This document shows positions 8,975 through 17,487 of a stretch of DNA of 64,000 bases, one piece after another. Numbering within the stretch: the first letter of the stretch is position 1; each line of letters starts with the position of its first letter. Position numbers and translations under genes: made by a program. The stretch is from contig NZ_JAUCBM010000013.1 in the NCBI RefSeq assembly GCF_030362795.1, positions 17,439-81,438 on the forward strand. The letters are read 5' to 3'. This DNA is from Pseudochrobactrum kiredjianiae. Its GTDB lineage: Bacteria; Pseudomonadota; Alphaproteobacteria; Rhizobiales; Rhizobiaceae. The notes under the pieces were generated by a model, which was not told the DNA's origin, ran no database searches, and saw only the letters and a program-made list of their open reading frames with translations.

Positions 8975-9079
8975 ATGAATAAATATGGAACCGATATAAA
9001 ACCGGCTGCTGCTGCCGCTCAATCTACTGCACATTTCAACATCATAAAAACTATGCGCCTCACAGGCCATACAGGGTGA
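8975..9079 (+). CDS. Possible 34-residue peptide upstream of DoxX
   Basis: ATG at 8975 is preceded by GGAG (8963-8966) and opens a 34-codon frame containing five consecutive small residues (PAAAAAQ) and the C-terminal run KTMRLTGHTG. Its TGA (9077-9079) is four bases before the DoxX ATG, so the two could be translationally coupled. No family is recognised and there is no membrane segment. It lies within the SoxR-controlled transcript. It may be a leader peptide or a chance frame. Confidence 0.45.
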   Translation: MNKYGTDIKPAAAAAQSTAHFNIIKTMRLTGHTG

Positions 9080-9083
9080 TGAA

Positions 9084-9494
9084 ATGCCGGTTATGATTAC
9101 AAGGATACTGGATGCGCAGTGGTTCGACGTTTTGGCACGCATTTTGCTGACACTGGTTTTCTGGACAAGCGGGCTGGGTAAATTATTCGATTTTACAGCC
9201 AGCGCAGGCATTATGGATGATTTCGGCCTGCAACCAGGTTGGGCCTATAATATCGCTACCCTGATCCTTCAGATCGGTGCATCGCTGATGATTATCTGTA
9301 ACAAAGGTGTATGGCTCGCCACAGGTGCTTTGGCCGTCTTTACTATCCTGACGGTGCCGGTCGCGCATCCGTTCTGGGCGAAGCAGGGAGAAGAGGCATT
9401 CCGTGACGTGACCGTTGCGCTTGAGCATATATCCGTCATCGGCGGATTGGCTGTCTATGCTATCTATTTTCGTCAAAGACAGCGCATGCTTTAG
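9084..9494 (+). CDS. DoxX family membrane protein
   Basis: A 136-residue inner-membrane protein with about four hydrophobic helices. The first carries the DoxX-like stretch ARILLTLVFWTSGLGKLFDF. The segment VPVAHPFWAKQGEEAFRD matches the usual DoxX loop. DoxX proteins are linked to thiol/sulfur redox homeostasis in several bacteria. Placement behind a SoxR-type promoter suggests induction by redox-cycling drugs. A hairpin at 9508-9539 separates it from the convergent gene. Confidence 0.85.
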   Translation: MPVMITRILDAQWFDVLARILLTLVFWTSGLGKLFDFTASAGIMDDFGLQPGWAYNIATLILQIGASLMIICNKGVWLATGALAVFTILTVPVAHPFWAKQGEEAFRDVTVALEHISVIGGLAVYAIYFRQRQRML

Positions 9495-9507
9495 GCTGAC
9501 GACAGAT

Positions 9508-9539
9508 CACTCTTCGGCCATAGCTTATTCCGGAGAGTG
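9508..9539. terminator. Hairpin between the convergent DoxX and small-membrane-protein genes
   Basis: CACTCTTCGG (9508-9517) pairs with CCGGAGAGTG (9530-9539) with one G-T pair. It could end transcription from both sides, though no clear T-run follows. Confidence 0.4.
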
Positions 9540-9565
9540 GCAATCTTACCTGCGAAGAAAGTCAG

Positions 9566-9781
9566 TTAAATGTAAGAGGCCAGAATATTAATGAAAAACA
9601 ATGAGATACTGAAAATTGTGATCAATGCCACGATCCAGACCCCGAAGGCTTTGATTTCAGCATATTGAGCGCCGGACTGGCTTTCCAGATATTTCCTCTC
9701 AGCATAAGCCGCAATTACAACTGAAAGTGGAAGACCGATCACCAAGAGCGACACAATAAGCGTTGTCATTTTAAAAATCAT
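9566..9781 (-). CDS. Small two-helix membrane protein
   Basis: A 71-residue protein with two hydrophobic segments, LIVSLLVIGLPLSVVIAAYA near the N-terminus and an isoleucine-rich helix (IVALITIFSISLFFINILAS) at the C-terminus, joined by a charged loop with AERKYLESQSG. GGGAG eight bases before the ATG on the minus strand supports the start. No family is recognised. The 260 bases upstream are AT-rich and hold the divergent promoters for this gene and the WYL-like gene. Confidence 0.7.
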   Translation of the reverse strand: MIFKMTTLIVSLLVIGLPLSVVIAAYAERKYLESQSGAQYAEIKAFGVWIVALITIFSISLFFINILASYI

Positions 9782-10042
9782 GGTGCGCTCCCTTTTGCTA
9801 AAACCAGTTTCACTGGGTGTTCTTTAAAGTCTATAGAGCATTAAAAGAATTGCAATCTTATTGCTTTTATTCACGTTTAAGTGTTTTTTCTTGAATTTTG
9901 TCGCAATCAAGACATTTGAATTACTTAAATTACTGATATTTAAATTGAATATTTAATTCAACTATAGTCTGATTTGACGTAGTTTATATTGATATTACCG
10001 TCATTTTCTGCCATTGCGTCCGCGTTAGCGGGAGGGAACCGC

Positions 10043-10366
10043 ATGTTGGCATTTCCAATACTCTGTGATGCTATAAGGCAGAGAAGGCAAATTCGTTTTA
10101 TTTATAAATCACTTCGCTGGATGGTGGAGCCGTATTTGCTCGGCTATTCACCTGATGGTAATATGGTTTTAAACTGCTGGGTTGTATCGCATCGTCATGA
10201 AACCGGCTGGCAGCAATTTCATGTGCCGCTGATTTCTAATGTTGTTTTATTGCAAAAGCGCTTTTTGCGGGCGCGGTCGGATTATAATCCTTACGATAAA
10301 TCCATTGCACAGGTGGTCTGGCGCTTTGAGGGTTTCAACGCATCAATCGATGTCGGAGAAATTTGA
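10043..10366 (+). CDS. Stand-alone WYL-domain-like protein
   Basis: With the ATG at 10043, preceded by GGGAGGG, the product has 107 residues. The N-terminal helix ILCDAIRQRRQIRFIYKS followed by VEPYLLGYSPDG and a late GWQQFHVPLISNV segment matches the WYL (Sm-like) fold found C-terminal to HTH domains in transcriptional regulators. Here no HTH domain is present. WYL domains bind nucleic acid or small ligands. The frame is open upstream to 9989, but there the ribosome-binding site is poor. Confidence 0.65.
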   Translation: MLAFPILCDAIRQRRQIRFIYKSLRWMVEPYLLGYSPDGNMVLNCWVVSHRHETGWQQFHVPLISNVVLLQKRFLRARSDYNPYDKSIAQVVWRFEGFNASIDVGEI

Positions 10367-10414
10367 CACATCATGCAGCAATCCTGTGTGATCGCTGCAT
10401 GATGCAGGGCAAAA

Positions 10415-11107
10415 TCAAATAGCTCTGAGATCCTGAAGCCAAGGTCCCGCATTGCGGGCATCGGCTTCATGTGGCTCATCGCGCCATGTTTCGGCAAGGC
10501 TTGCCTGATACCAATCCTGCATAGCAGGCAGGTTACGCAGATGGTCGGCATATTTTGCTGCTTTATCGCCGAGTTTGATGCCATAAGACTGGAAACGGAA
10601 GACTACCGGTGCAAAAAAGGCATCGACAGCAGTGAATTTTTCACCGGCCAGAAACGGCCCGCCAAATTTATCCAGACCTTCAGTCCAAAGCTGCTCAATA
10701 CGATTGATATCTTTGAGCAGAGCAGGCTCCATTTTCGTGCTAATATCAATGCGCAAACCGATATTATTGGTACAAATGCTACGCAATGTATGAAAGCCTG
10801 AATGCATTTCAGCTGTCGCACAGCGTGCCCATGCTTTGACTTTTTTGTCCTGCGGCCAAACCTGCGGATACTCATCCGCTACATATTCGGTTATGGCGAG
10901 AGAATCCCAGACTGAAATTACACTGCCATCACTTTGCTGATCGGACAGGCAAGGCACCTGACCGGTTGGTGACGGATTTTTGTTCCAGTCAGCACTGCCG
11001 AACGGGATCAGCATTTCTTCAAAAGGGATTTTGAGCTGCGTCATCAAGAGCCATGGCCGGAGTGACCATGTGGAGTAGTTTTTATTGGCGATATATAGTG
11101 TGTACAT
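10415..11107 (-). CDS. Glutathione S-transferase family protein
   Basis: About 230 residues from ATG 11107 (MYTLYIANKNYSTWSLRPW). The thioredoxin-like N-domain has the serine-rich active-site start NYSTWSLRP, then VPCLSDQQSDG and SLAITEYVADEYP, the conserved cis-Pro and glutathione-binding Ser region. The C-terminal helical domain contains AGEKFTAVDAFFAPVVFR. It probably conjugates glutathione to electrophiles in the cytosol. The frame extends nine codons upstream, but the chosen start aligns with the family. Confidence 0.9.
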   Translation of the reverse strand: MYTLYIANKNYSTWSLRPWLLMTQLKIPFEEMLIPFGSADWNKNPSPTGQVPCLSDQQSDGSVISVWDSLAITEYVADEYPQVWPQDKKVKAWARCATAEMHSGFHTLRSICTNNIGLRIDISTKMEPALLKDINRIEQLWTEGLDKFGGPFLAGEKFTAVDAFFAPVVFRFQSYGIKLGDKAAKYADHLRNLPAMQDWYQASLAETWRDEPHEADARNAGPWLQDLRAI

Positions 11108-11303
11108 CGAATATTTGTCCTGCTGCCGATGCAACAGTCATTCCATGAAATACGTGTCCGGTATAGAAAAAACAGTGATCTGTAGCAAAAAATAATGCAA
11201 ACCTGACAAAACCTTATAAAATCAGAGCAATGACAGGGAAACGTGAACCGGCAGAATGCTCTCGTGTATTCCCGTGCAGTTTCGAGAATGACGGATAAAA
11301 TTT

Positions 11304-11750
11304 ATGCATATCAGACCTTTTGTTTCAAATGATCGCCACAGACTAACCGAGATTTGGCGCGCCGCCGTTGAGGCAACCCATGATTTCCTAACTGTGGCCG
11401 ATATCGAGCATTATGAGCCGCTTGTACGGGATACATATCTGCCTGCCGTTGAAGTCTGGGTTGCAGAAGATGCACAAGGCGCACTGACCGGTTTTATCGG
11501 CCTGTCTGAAAACAAAGTGGAAATGCTGTTTGTTGATCCGGCCGTTAAAGGGCAGGGCATTGGACGTGCCTTGCTAGACCATGCACATAGCCTGAAAGGG
11601 CGTCTTGCCGTGGATGTGAACGAGCAGAACCCGTTAGCGGTGGGGTTCTATCTGAAATATGGTTTTGTCCAAACCGGCCGCTCAGAGACAGACAGTGAGG
11701 GCAAGCCCTTCCCTATTATTCACTTGGCGCAGCCTGAGACTTGCTGCTGA
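11304..11750 (+). CDS. GNAT N-acetyltransferase (YjaB-like)
   Basis: A 148-residue acetyl-CoA-dependent acetyltransferase. The acetyl-CoA loop is VDPAVKGQGIGRALLDHA, with the later DVNEQNPLAVGFYLKYGF helix-strand. The N-terminal VEATHDFL is characteristic of the E. coli YjaB group. The substrate is unknown. Its last 35 bases overlap the 3' end of the convergent cytochrome c gene. Confidence 0.87.
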   Translation: MHIRPFVSNDRHRLTEIWRAAVEATHDFLTVADIEHYEPLVRDTYLPAVEVWVAEDAQGALTGFIGLSENKVEMLFVDPAVKGQGIGRALLDHAHSLKGRLAVDVNEQNPLAVGFYLKYGFVQTGRSETDSEGKPFPIIHLAQPETCC

Positions 11751-12111
11751 GATAGGCCAGCAAATCATCAATCTGACTCTCCCATAGTCCCCAAAAACGC
11801 ATACTGGTTCCCGGAACCATGGTTTTTGGGGATGTCAGAAACTCTTTGAGGGTTGCATCATTCCAGATCAGGCCATTTTCACCGGCCTGCCTCAAAGCAT
11901 CTGAATAGACAAAGCCTTCTATCGAGCCAGCCTCGCGTCCCTGAATATCCATCAGGTGAGGCCCCATCCGGTTGGTTGGCTGGTTCAGGGTATGACAAAA
12001 ATAGCATTTCTTATAAATTTTCTCGCCATTCTTCACATCGCCATCTGCCAGAACTGGAACAGGTGCCAGCAGAGCAAGAATAAGGATTGAAGTTTTTAAA
12101 GCGCGAAACAT
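11716..12111 (-). CDS. Small periplasmic cytochrome c
   Basis: A 131-residue protein with a Sec signal peptide (residues about 1-22, ending VPVLADG) and one heme-attachment site CYFCH. The sixth-ligand methionine is probably in PGTSM. Length and spacing match class I cytochrome c (c552/c550-like) electron carriers. Its 3' end overlaps the GNAT gene on the other strand. No oxidase or cytochrome-maturation genes are adjacent, so the electron partner cannot be inferred. Confidence 0.9.
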   Translation of the reverse strand: MFRALKTSILILALLAPVPVLADGDVKNGEKIYKKCYFCHTLNQPTNRMGPHLMDIQGREAGSIEGFVYSDALRQAGENGLIWNDATLKEFLTSPKTMVPGTSMRFWGLWESQIDDLLAYLSSKSQAAPSE

Positions 12112-12176
12112 TGCAGGTACCAGTCAGTCATAAATCTGTTGGCTTGCTTTACGCACGATCAGCAATAGCTGCAATG

Positions 12177-12209
12177 CGGCACCGGTAAGGCTGCTGTGTA
12201 CCGGTGCCG
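12177..12209 (-). terminator. Hairpin downstream of the CmlA/FloR-like gene
   Basis: Perfect 11-base arms CGGCACCGGTA / TACCGGTGCCG (12177-12187, 12199-12209). It lies just beyond the stop of the minus-strand exporter gene. No T-run follows on that strand. Confidence 0.5.
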
Positions 12210-12216
12210 TTTGGTG

Positions 12217-13434
12217 TTAGTTTTTCTGTCCCATTGTCAGTACCAGAGTTAGCAATGCAGAGACTACACAATAGGCCACAAGAGGCAGCACTGTATCACC
12301 ACCGAGAAGCAGAACTGCGACGGTTCCGCCAATGCTGACCACCAGACTTTCAATGCAATAATAGATTGCTGTAGCCATTCCGGCATAATCGCCAAAGGCT
12401 TTGAGCGCGCCATTGGCCGTAACAGAGCAAGTCAATGCGATGCCTGCCGCTACGATCCACATAATCAGAATGAATGCCACCACATTCAGCTCTGTGACCC
12501 ATCCTGCAAAGAACAGCAAAATACCACCGCTCATAATCAGCAAGACACCGCGCCTTAAAGTGCCGCGTAGTCCCCACCATTTGGTGTAATTACCGGCAAA
12601 ACGAGCGAAGATCACCATCACAATGGCGATGCTTGCAAAACACAGACTAAATGTGACGGTAGACAGGCCAAGTCTATCGATCAGCAAGCGCGGTGCCGTT
12701 GAAAAATAAACAAAAAACGCGCCCATCGCCGTACTGAAGCCCATTGTATAAGTCCAGAACTGACGATTGGAGAGGATTGTGCGCAGCTTCCCTTGCTGTT
12801 CTTCACGGGTTACAATCCGCGTTTCCGGCCAGCGCCATGCAGCATGGAGACCGGCAAGTGCCCCCAATGCTGCCAGCAGCCAAAAAATACTGCGCCAGCC
12901 GAACTGAATGTCCAGCAAGGCGCCGAGCAACGGTGCCAGTGCCGGTACAAATGCCAGCATTGAACCGAACAGACTGTAAATCACTGCACTTTCCGGTCGC
13001 TCCGCATAAACATCACGCACAGTCGCAAAAGTTGCCACCAGCATAGCCGCAGCCCCTGCCGCCTGAATGAGACGCAAGACAAGAAACAGATTGGCAGAGC
13101 TACTCATCGCCAGCCCCGCAGACGCAGCGGTAAACGCAAATGCACCACCGAGCAGAACCGGTCTGCGTCCGAATTTGTCTGACAGAGGGCCGAAGATCAG
13201 CTGACCTGTGCCGAGCAGTAACAAATAGAGGCTGAGTGTGAGCTGTATCATAGCGGGGTTGGTTTGCAGCGCTTGCGACATATGCGGCACAACAGGCAGG
13301 TAAATATCCATGCCCATAGACGCCAAAAGGTCAAACGGCACCATCAAAAACAGAGCAGCACTAAGTGTAAAGCGCCATTGCACCGGCAGACTTCCCTCTG
13401 CGGGTTGCATAGGCTTACTTTTGTAAGAAGACAT
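12217..13434 (-). CDS. CmlA/FloR-like MFS exporter (Bcr/CflA family)
   Basis: About 405 residues with 12 predicted membrane helices. The segment PFDLLASMGMDIYLPVVP followed by MIQLTLSLYLLLLGTGQLI and FGPLSDKFGRRPVLLGG is very close to recalled CmlA and FloR sequences, as are LVATFATVRDVYAERPE and SVTANGALKAF. These exporters pump out chloramphenicol and, for FloR, florfenicol. Whether this chromosomal version does so is an inference. The frame is open up to 13476; the ATG at 13434 fits family lengths. Hairpins at 13444-13457 and 13525-13559 lie in the 5' region. Confidence 0.88.
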   Translation of the reverse strand: MSSYKSKPMQPAEGSLPVQWRFTLSAALFLMVPFDLLASMGMDIYLPVVPHMSQALQTNPAMIQLTLSLYLLLLGTGQLIFGPLSDKFGRRPVLLGGAFAFTAASAGLAMSSSANLFLVLRLIQAAGAAAMLVATFATVRDVYAERPESAVIYSLFGSMLAFVPALAPLLGALLDIQFGWRSIFWLLAALGALAGLHAAWRWPETRIVTREEQQGKLRTILSNRQFWTYTMGFSTAMGAFFVYFSTAPRLLIDRLGLSTVTFSLCFASIAIVMVIFARFAGNYTKWWGLRGTLRRGVLLIMSGGILLFFAGWVTELNVVAFILIMWIVAAGIALTCSVTANGALKAFGDYAGMATAIYYCIESLVVSIGGTVAVLLLGGDTVLPLVAYCVVSALLTLVLTMGQKN

Positions 13435-13524
13435 GAGTTGAATCCACATGAATGTGGCATGCATAGAGAACATCATCCGCCACGGTGTTTAAAACAACCG
13501 GCAGAGCAGGGTTCTGAATGTTAC

Positions 13525-13559
13525 GCCGTAAATTTTCTTCAGATGATAAAATTTACGGC
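13525..13559 (-). promoter_or_regulatory. Stem-loop in the leader of the CmlA/FloR-like gene
   Basis: Perfect 12-base arms GCCGTAAATTTT / AAAATTTACGGC (13525-13536, 13548-13559) with an 11-base loop, about 90 bases before the likely start. No T-run follows. A second short dyad CCACAT-GA-ATGTGG at 13444-13457 lies close to the start. The layout could allow attenuation. Confidence 0.45.
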
Positions 13560-13941
13560 TGACGGGTTGCGGATTCGACTTTTCCCATAATGATTGCTGT
13601 TTAAAATTTTCTCTGCAAATTGTCAAAGCGGGGCAATTGCAGGTCAAACCTTCAGAAATGGATTACGACCTGTCAGTATGCTGATAAACGCAATTGTGAG
13701 TGGCTTCTCAGCCATGCGGCACTATGATCGCAGGAAGAATGTCGGTCTTTGATTGACTGGACGGTGTATTTTTGCCAAATCAGCGCAAATGATTTTCATA
13801 GAAGCGCAGGATGATCCCTGTATAATGCGTCTGTGTTTATTGCAGAATGTTGCGGTGCTATTGTAAGTCCTGTCAGGCAAATGCTGCGATGTGAGATTGA
13901 GATTATGACGTGCATCAGATGCACAGGAAAGGTTTAGGGCT

Positions 13942-14610
13942 ATGACAGCCGATTTCCGCGAGCTTCGTATTAATATGGTTGATACGCAGATCCGCACAAC
14001 GGATGTGACGGATCTTGCTGTTCTGGATGCTTTTCTGGCAGTTCCGCGTGAAGAATTTGTGCCTGCGCATCGCCGTGAACTGGCCTATATTGATGAAGAT
14101 CAGGTTCTGGCAGAAACAGCTGAAGGCGTACGTTATCTGATGGAACCTTCACCGGCTGCGCGTTTGGTGCAGCTTGCTTTGGTGAAGAAGCAGGATGTGG
14201 TTCTGGATGTCGGTTGTGGCACAGGCTATCTGACTGCCGTTCTCTCCCAATTGGCAAGCTCCGTGATCGCTCTTGAAAGCAATCCGGATTTTGTTGCTAT
14301 TGCGACTGAAAAACTCCAGACACTCGGCTGTGATAATGTTGTTGTCGTTACCGGTGAACTGACTGCCGGTTATGCCAAAGAAGCACCATTTGATGTTATC
14401 ATCATTGAAGGTGCTGTGGATTTTGTTCCGGAAGCATTGCAGGCACAGCTTAAAGATGGCGGCCGTCTGGTTGCAATCGAAGGGCAGGGCAATATGGGCG
14501 TTGCGCATATTTATGTTAAAGAAGACGGTATTATTTCTCGCCGTGGCGTCTTTAATGCTGCCGTTAAATTGCTGCCGGGCTTCCGTCGCACAGCTGAATT
14601 TGTGTTCTGA
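13942..14610 (+). CDS. pcm: Protein-L-isoaspartate O-methyltransferase family
   Basis: A 222-residue SAM-dependent methyltransferase. The SAM-binding motif I is VLDVGCGTGYLTAVLSQL. The N-terminal region has the PCMT-type signature RTTDVTDLAVLDAFLAVPREEFVP, and the C-terminal half contains DVIIIEGAVDFVP. The group repairs isoaspartyl residues; alphaproteobacterial members next to tolC may have drifted in function. TATAAT at 13821-13826 is a possible -10. A strong terminator at 14633-14668 closes the gene. Confidence 0.85.
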   Translation: MTADFRELRINMVDTQIRTTDVTDLAVLDAFLAVPREEFVPAHRRELAYIDEDQVLAETAEGVRYLMEPSPAARLVQLALVKKQDVVLDVGCGTGYLTAVLSQLASSVIALESNPDFVAIATEKLQTLGCDNVVVVTGELTAGYAKEAPFDVIIIEGAVDFVPEALQAQLKDGGRLVAIEGQGNMGVAHIYVKEDGIISRRGVFNAAVKLLPGFRRTAEFVF

Positions 14611-14632
14611 TTAGTCTGCACCAGATTGACAA

Positions 14633-14668
14633 AAAAAGCCTGCCCGAGAATTATCAGGCAGGCTTTTT
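14633..14668 (+). terminator. Rho-independent terminator after pcm
   Basis: Twelve-base arms AAAAAGCCTGCC / GGCAGGCTTTTT (14633-14644, 14657-14668), a 12-base loop and a T-run. The remaining 250 bases to tolC are AT-rich leader with no other feature seen. Confidence 0.85.
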
Positions 14669-14919
14669 GTTTATTACGGATATTTGAGCTTAAAATCTCC
14701 GGATAAACTGATATGTTTCAAAGGCTGAAAATACGATTTGCAACTTACGGAGCGCAAAATTGTGCAAAATAGAGCAGATCGCTAATTGTTGTTTTGGCAA
14801 CAATAACAATTTGTTTATTAATGAGTTAGCCTGACGGGTGGAAAATCCGATTTTTACCCGTTATTAGCAAATACCCGAATGAGTTTGGGAATTTTGATTC
14901 GAATTGTATGGGGTAAACC

Positions 14920-16284
14920 GTGGTCAATTTCAGCAAACAGGTTTTAGCTGTTGCACTCTTAGCGAGCACGGTACTCGCACCGGCACCTGTTATGGCGGAA
15001 ACGCTGTTTGGTGCAATGCAAAAAGCGTATCATAATAATGCTGCACTGAATTCGTCCCGCGCGGGTCTTCGCGCCGTTGATGAAGATGTTGCAATTGCCA
15101 AATCCGGTTACCGTCCGACTTTGAACGGCACATATAAATATGGTCGCAGCCGCGATGGTACGAGAGATTTGTACTCAACTACAGGTGAAGTTGGCATTCA
15201 GCTTAACCAGACTTTGTTTGATGGTTTCCAAACAAAAAACAACGTGGCGGCGGCCGAAAGTAACGTATTCGCCCAGCGTGAAAATCTTCGCAATAATGAA
15301 CAGAACCGTCTGTTCGAAGCTGTGCAAGCCTATATGGATGTGTACCAGAATCGCCAGATCGCTTCTCTGCGCCAGAAAAATCTTGCCGCATTGAACGAAC
15401 AGGTACGTGCTGCAAAAGCACGTCTTGATGTTGGTGAAGGTACACGTACAGATGTGGCACAGGCTGACGCACAACGGTCATCTGCTGTCGCTCAGCTCAA
15501 TGCAGCTCTTGCTAACGTAAAGTCTGCCGAAGCGGTTTATCGTCAGGTTACCGGTTCATCGCCGGATAAGTTACAGACAGCAAAGCCTGCTGGTAAATCC
15601 CTGCCAAAAAGCATTGCTCAGGCCTATGCGATTGCTGAAGCCGCTCATCCGGGCATTAAGGCAACACAATATGCTATGGACGCTGCCGGCCATAACGTGA
15701 AAGCGAAAGAGGGCGCATTGCTGCCAACTGTGGGGCTCACAGCTTCCGCTTCGCATTCCACTGTTTATTCAGGTCTGCCGATGGCTGGTGACGGCAACTC
15801 TGCTTCGATCGGGGTTGGCGTAACTGTACCAATTTATTCCGGTGGTAAAAACTCCGCCACTGTGCGTAAATCCAAGGAACAGCTTGGTCAGGCACGCATC
15901 GAAATTGATGTGATTCAAGATCAGGTACGCGCAGCCGTTGCCTCTTCATGGTCGCAGCTTGAAGCATCAAAGGCTTCTCTTTCTGCATTCCGTGATGGTA
16001 TTGCAGCGGCACGCCTAGCATTGGACGGCGTGGTTGAAGAACGCAATGTCGGCCAGCGTACAACACTCGATGTGTTGAACGCGCAGAATGATCTGGTCGA
16101 TATTCAGATTCAGCAGGTTCAGGCTGAACGTGATGTTGTTGTTGCAAGCTATGCGGTGCTTTCATCCGTCGGGCGTCTAACTGCCACTCAAATCGGCTTG
16201 CAGGTTGCAGAATATAAGCCTGAGCAGCATTATGAAGCTGTGAAAGATAAATGGATTGGTTTGCGTACGCCGGATGGCCGTTAA
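14920..16284 (+). CDS. tolC: TolC family outer membrane efflux protein (BepC-like)
   Basis: Outer-membrane channel of 454 residues for type I secretion and RND efflux. It starts with GTG at 14920 (the ATG at 14908 runs into a stop after two codons). A Sec signal covers residues 1-26 (ending PAPVMA), then the TolC repeats begin with TLFGAMQKAYHNNAAL and, in the second half, SIAQAYAIAEAAHPGI. Coiled-coil helices carry NVGQRTTLDVLNAQNDLVD, the family hallmark. Brucella BepC is the likely orthologue. It precedes popZ and valS as in related genomes. Confidence 0.93.
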   Translation: MVNFSKQVLAVALLASTVLAPAPVMAETLFGAMQKAYHNNAALNSSRAGLRAVDEDVAIAKSGYRPTLNGTYKYGRSRDGTRDLYSTTGEVGIQLNQTLFDGFQTKNNVAAAESNVFAQRENLRNNEQNRLFEAVQAYMDVYQNRQIASLRQKNLAALNEQVRAAKARLDVGEGTRTDVAQADAQRSSAVAQLNAALANVKSAEAVYRQVTGSSPDKLQTAKPAGKSLPKSIAQAYAIAEAAHPGIKATQYAMDAAGHNVKAKEGALLPTVGLTASASHSTVYSGLPMAGDGNSASIGVGVTVPIYSGGKNSATVRKSKEQLGQARIEIDVIQDQVRAAVASSWSQLEASKASLSAFRDGIAAARLALDGVVEERNVGQRTTLDVLNAQNDLVDIQIQQVQAERDVVVASYAVLSSVGRLTATQIGLQVAEYKPEQHYEAVKDKWIGLRTPDGR

Positions 16285-16304
16285 TCATTTGGTTTATAGT
16301 ATTT

Positions 16305-16333
16305 AAAAAGCGGCGCTCAATGCGTCGCTTTTT
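16305..16333 (+). terminator. Rho-independent terminator after tolC
   Basis: Arms AAAAAGCGGCG / CGTCGCTTTTT (one G-T pair) at 16305-16315 and 16323-16333, followed by more T residues, 20 bases after the tolC stop. Confidence 0.85.
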
Positions 16334-16585
16334 TTGTTTTTTGCCATTAAGAGATGGCTGGTATATTTCAGAAATGTCTAAAAGTTAAAAATCACTTAAG
16401 AAATCTGTGTTTTACGCCTGAACAGCGCCTGCGGGGATTCTCAAATCACCAATGCTTCTGTAGTTTAGGCATAAGATTCGTTGAATTTTGAAATTGAAGA
16501 ATTTTTACGCATAGCCGGTGAGGCGAACAGCAATAGCTGAAAAGTTCTCCCGTAATTATGCGCCAGACAAAGGATGCTGCACGAT

Positions 16586-17344
16586 ATGGCACAGACTTCC
16601 AGCGCAACACGTGAACCATCCATGGAAGAAATTCTGGCTTCCATCCGCAGAATTATTGAAGACAGTGATGTTTCCAAGCAGGTCACTGCGGAGCTGACAG
16701 CTACACCAAAAGCGCCTGAACCTGTGACAGAAGAACGTCGCGGTGAGGTCACCCAGTTTCCGCGCGCGCTGGCTGTTGAAACTATCCAGACTACAGCACA
16801 GGCTGCTGCGCCATCTTTCTCATTAGATGCAGTTTTACGCGGCAGTATCAGCGAGCAGCAAATGCCGGAAGCAACGCGTGCTGAAATCCATGAACGCAAT
16901 GTTGCGCATGTGCGGATTGCTACAGTCAACCCGCCGGTGCCACCGGTTGTGAATGCTGTTGCTGAGCAGCCGAACAGTGATGCCATAAAAATGTCCGAGG
17001 CACTTCTTATGCAGGTGGCTGAAAAGCGGGTTGTTCCGATGACCCAGCCAACCACAAAAGAAGAGGCAGCACCAGTGTCAGAAAACAGAACTGAAACTGT
17101 AGCGCACAAGTTCTCTGTCTCTTCAGAGGACAAGCCATTGATTTCGCAGGCCGCAGAGCAGCATGTTGCGGCGTCATTTGGTAGCCTTAGTCAGGCTCTG
17201 CTTGAAGAGCAGAAGCGTCTGCTGAATGATAAAATGGAAGCGATGTTGCGCCCGATGTTACAGGAATGGCTGGATACCAATCTGCCGCCACTTGTTGAGC
17301 GCCTTGTCCGTGAAGAAATCGAACGGGTTGTTCGTCGCGGTTAA
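16586..17344 (+). CDS. popZ: Polar organizing protein PopZ (DUF2497)
   Basis: About 252 residues. The conserved N-terminal helix EPSMEEILASIRRIIED, a long acidic/proline-containing variable linker, and the C-terminal oligomerisation helices ending LPPLVERLVREEIERVVRRG are the DUF2497/PopZ pattern. PopZ assembles a polar matrix that anchors the ParB-parS complex and other cell-cycle proteins in alphaproteobacteria. ATG 16586 is chosen; ATG 16574 adds four residues and overlaps the AAGGA ribosome-binding site. A terminator follows at 17486-17514. Confidence 0.9.
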   Translation: MAQTSSATREPSMEEILASIRRIIEDSDVSKQVTAELTATPKAPEPVTEERRGEVTQFPRALAVETIQTTAQAAAPSFSLDAVLRGSISEQQMPEATRAEIHERNVAHVRIATVNPPVPPVVNAVAEQPNSDAIKMSEALLMQVAEKRVVPMTQPTTKEEAAPVSENRTETVAHKFSVSSEDKPLISQAAEQHVAASFGSLSQALLEEQKRLLNDKMEAMLRPMLQEWLDTNLPPLVERLVREEIERVVRRG

Positions 17345-17378
17345 GACATGTGACTTTGCGGTCAATATAAAGAATTAT

Positions 17379-17487
17379 AGAGCATTTCACAGTCAAGTTG
17401 GATCAACTTAGACAGTCCGGGATAATGCGGCTTTCTAAAGAATTGAGACGCGAGCACTGCGATCCGACATGAACGTAAACCGCTCTA
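17379..17487. repeat. Mosaic intergenic repeat (variant, copy I)
   Basis: Begins ATAGAGCATTTC and ends TGCGATCCGACATGAACG followed by TAAACCGCTCTA. The right end resembles 46583-46626 (CATGATCCAATCAGGACATAAACCG) and the left end resembles copy A at 1971. It appears to be a recombined member of the same repeat set. Confidence 0.55.

Noticed and set aside
13722..13997. Minus-strand frame before pcm
   Set aside because: Overlaps the pcm start and its promoter region, with no start signal or family likeness.
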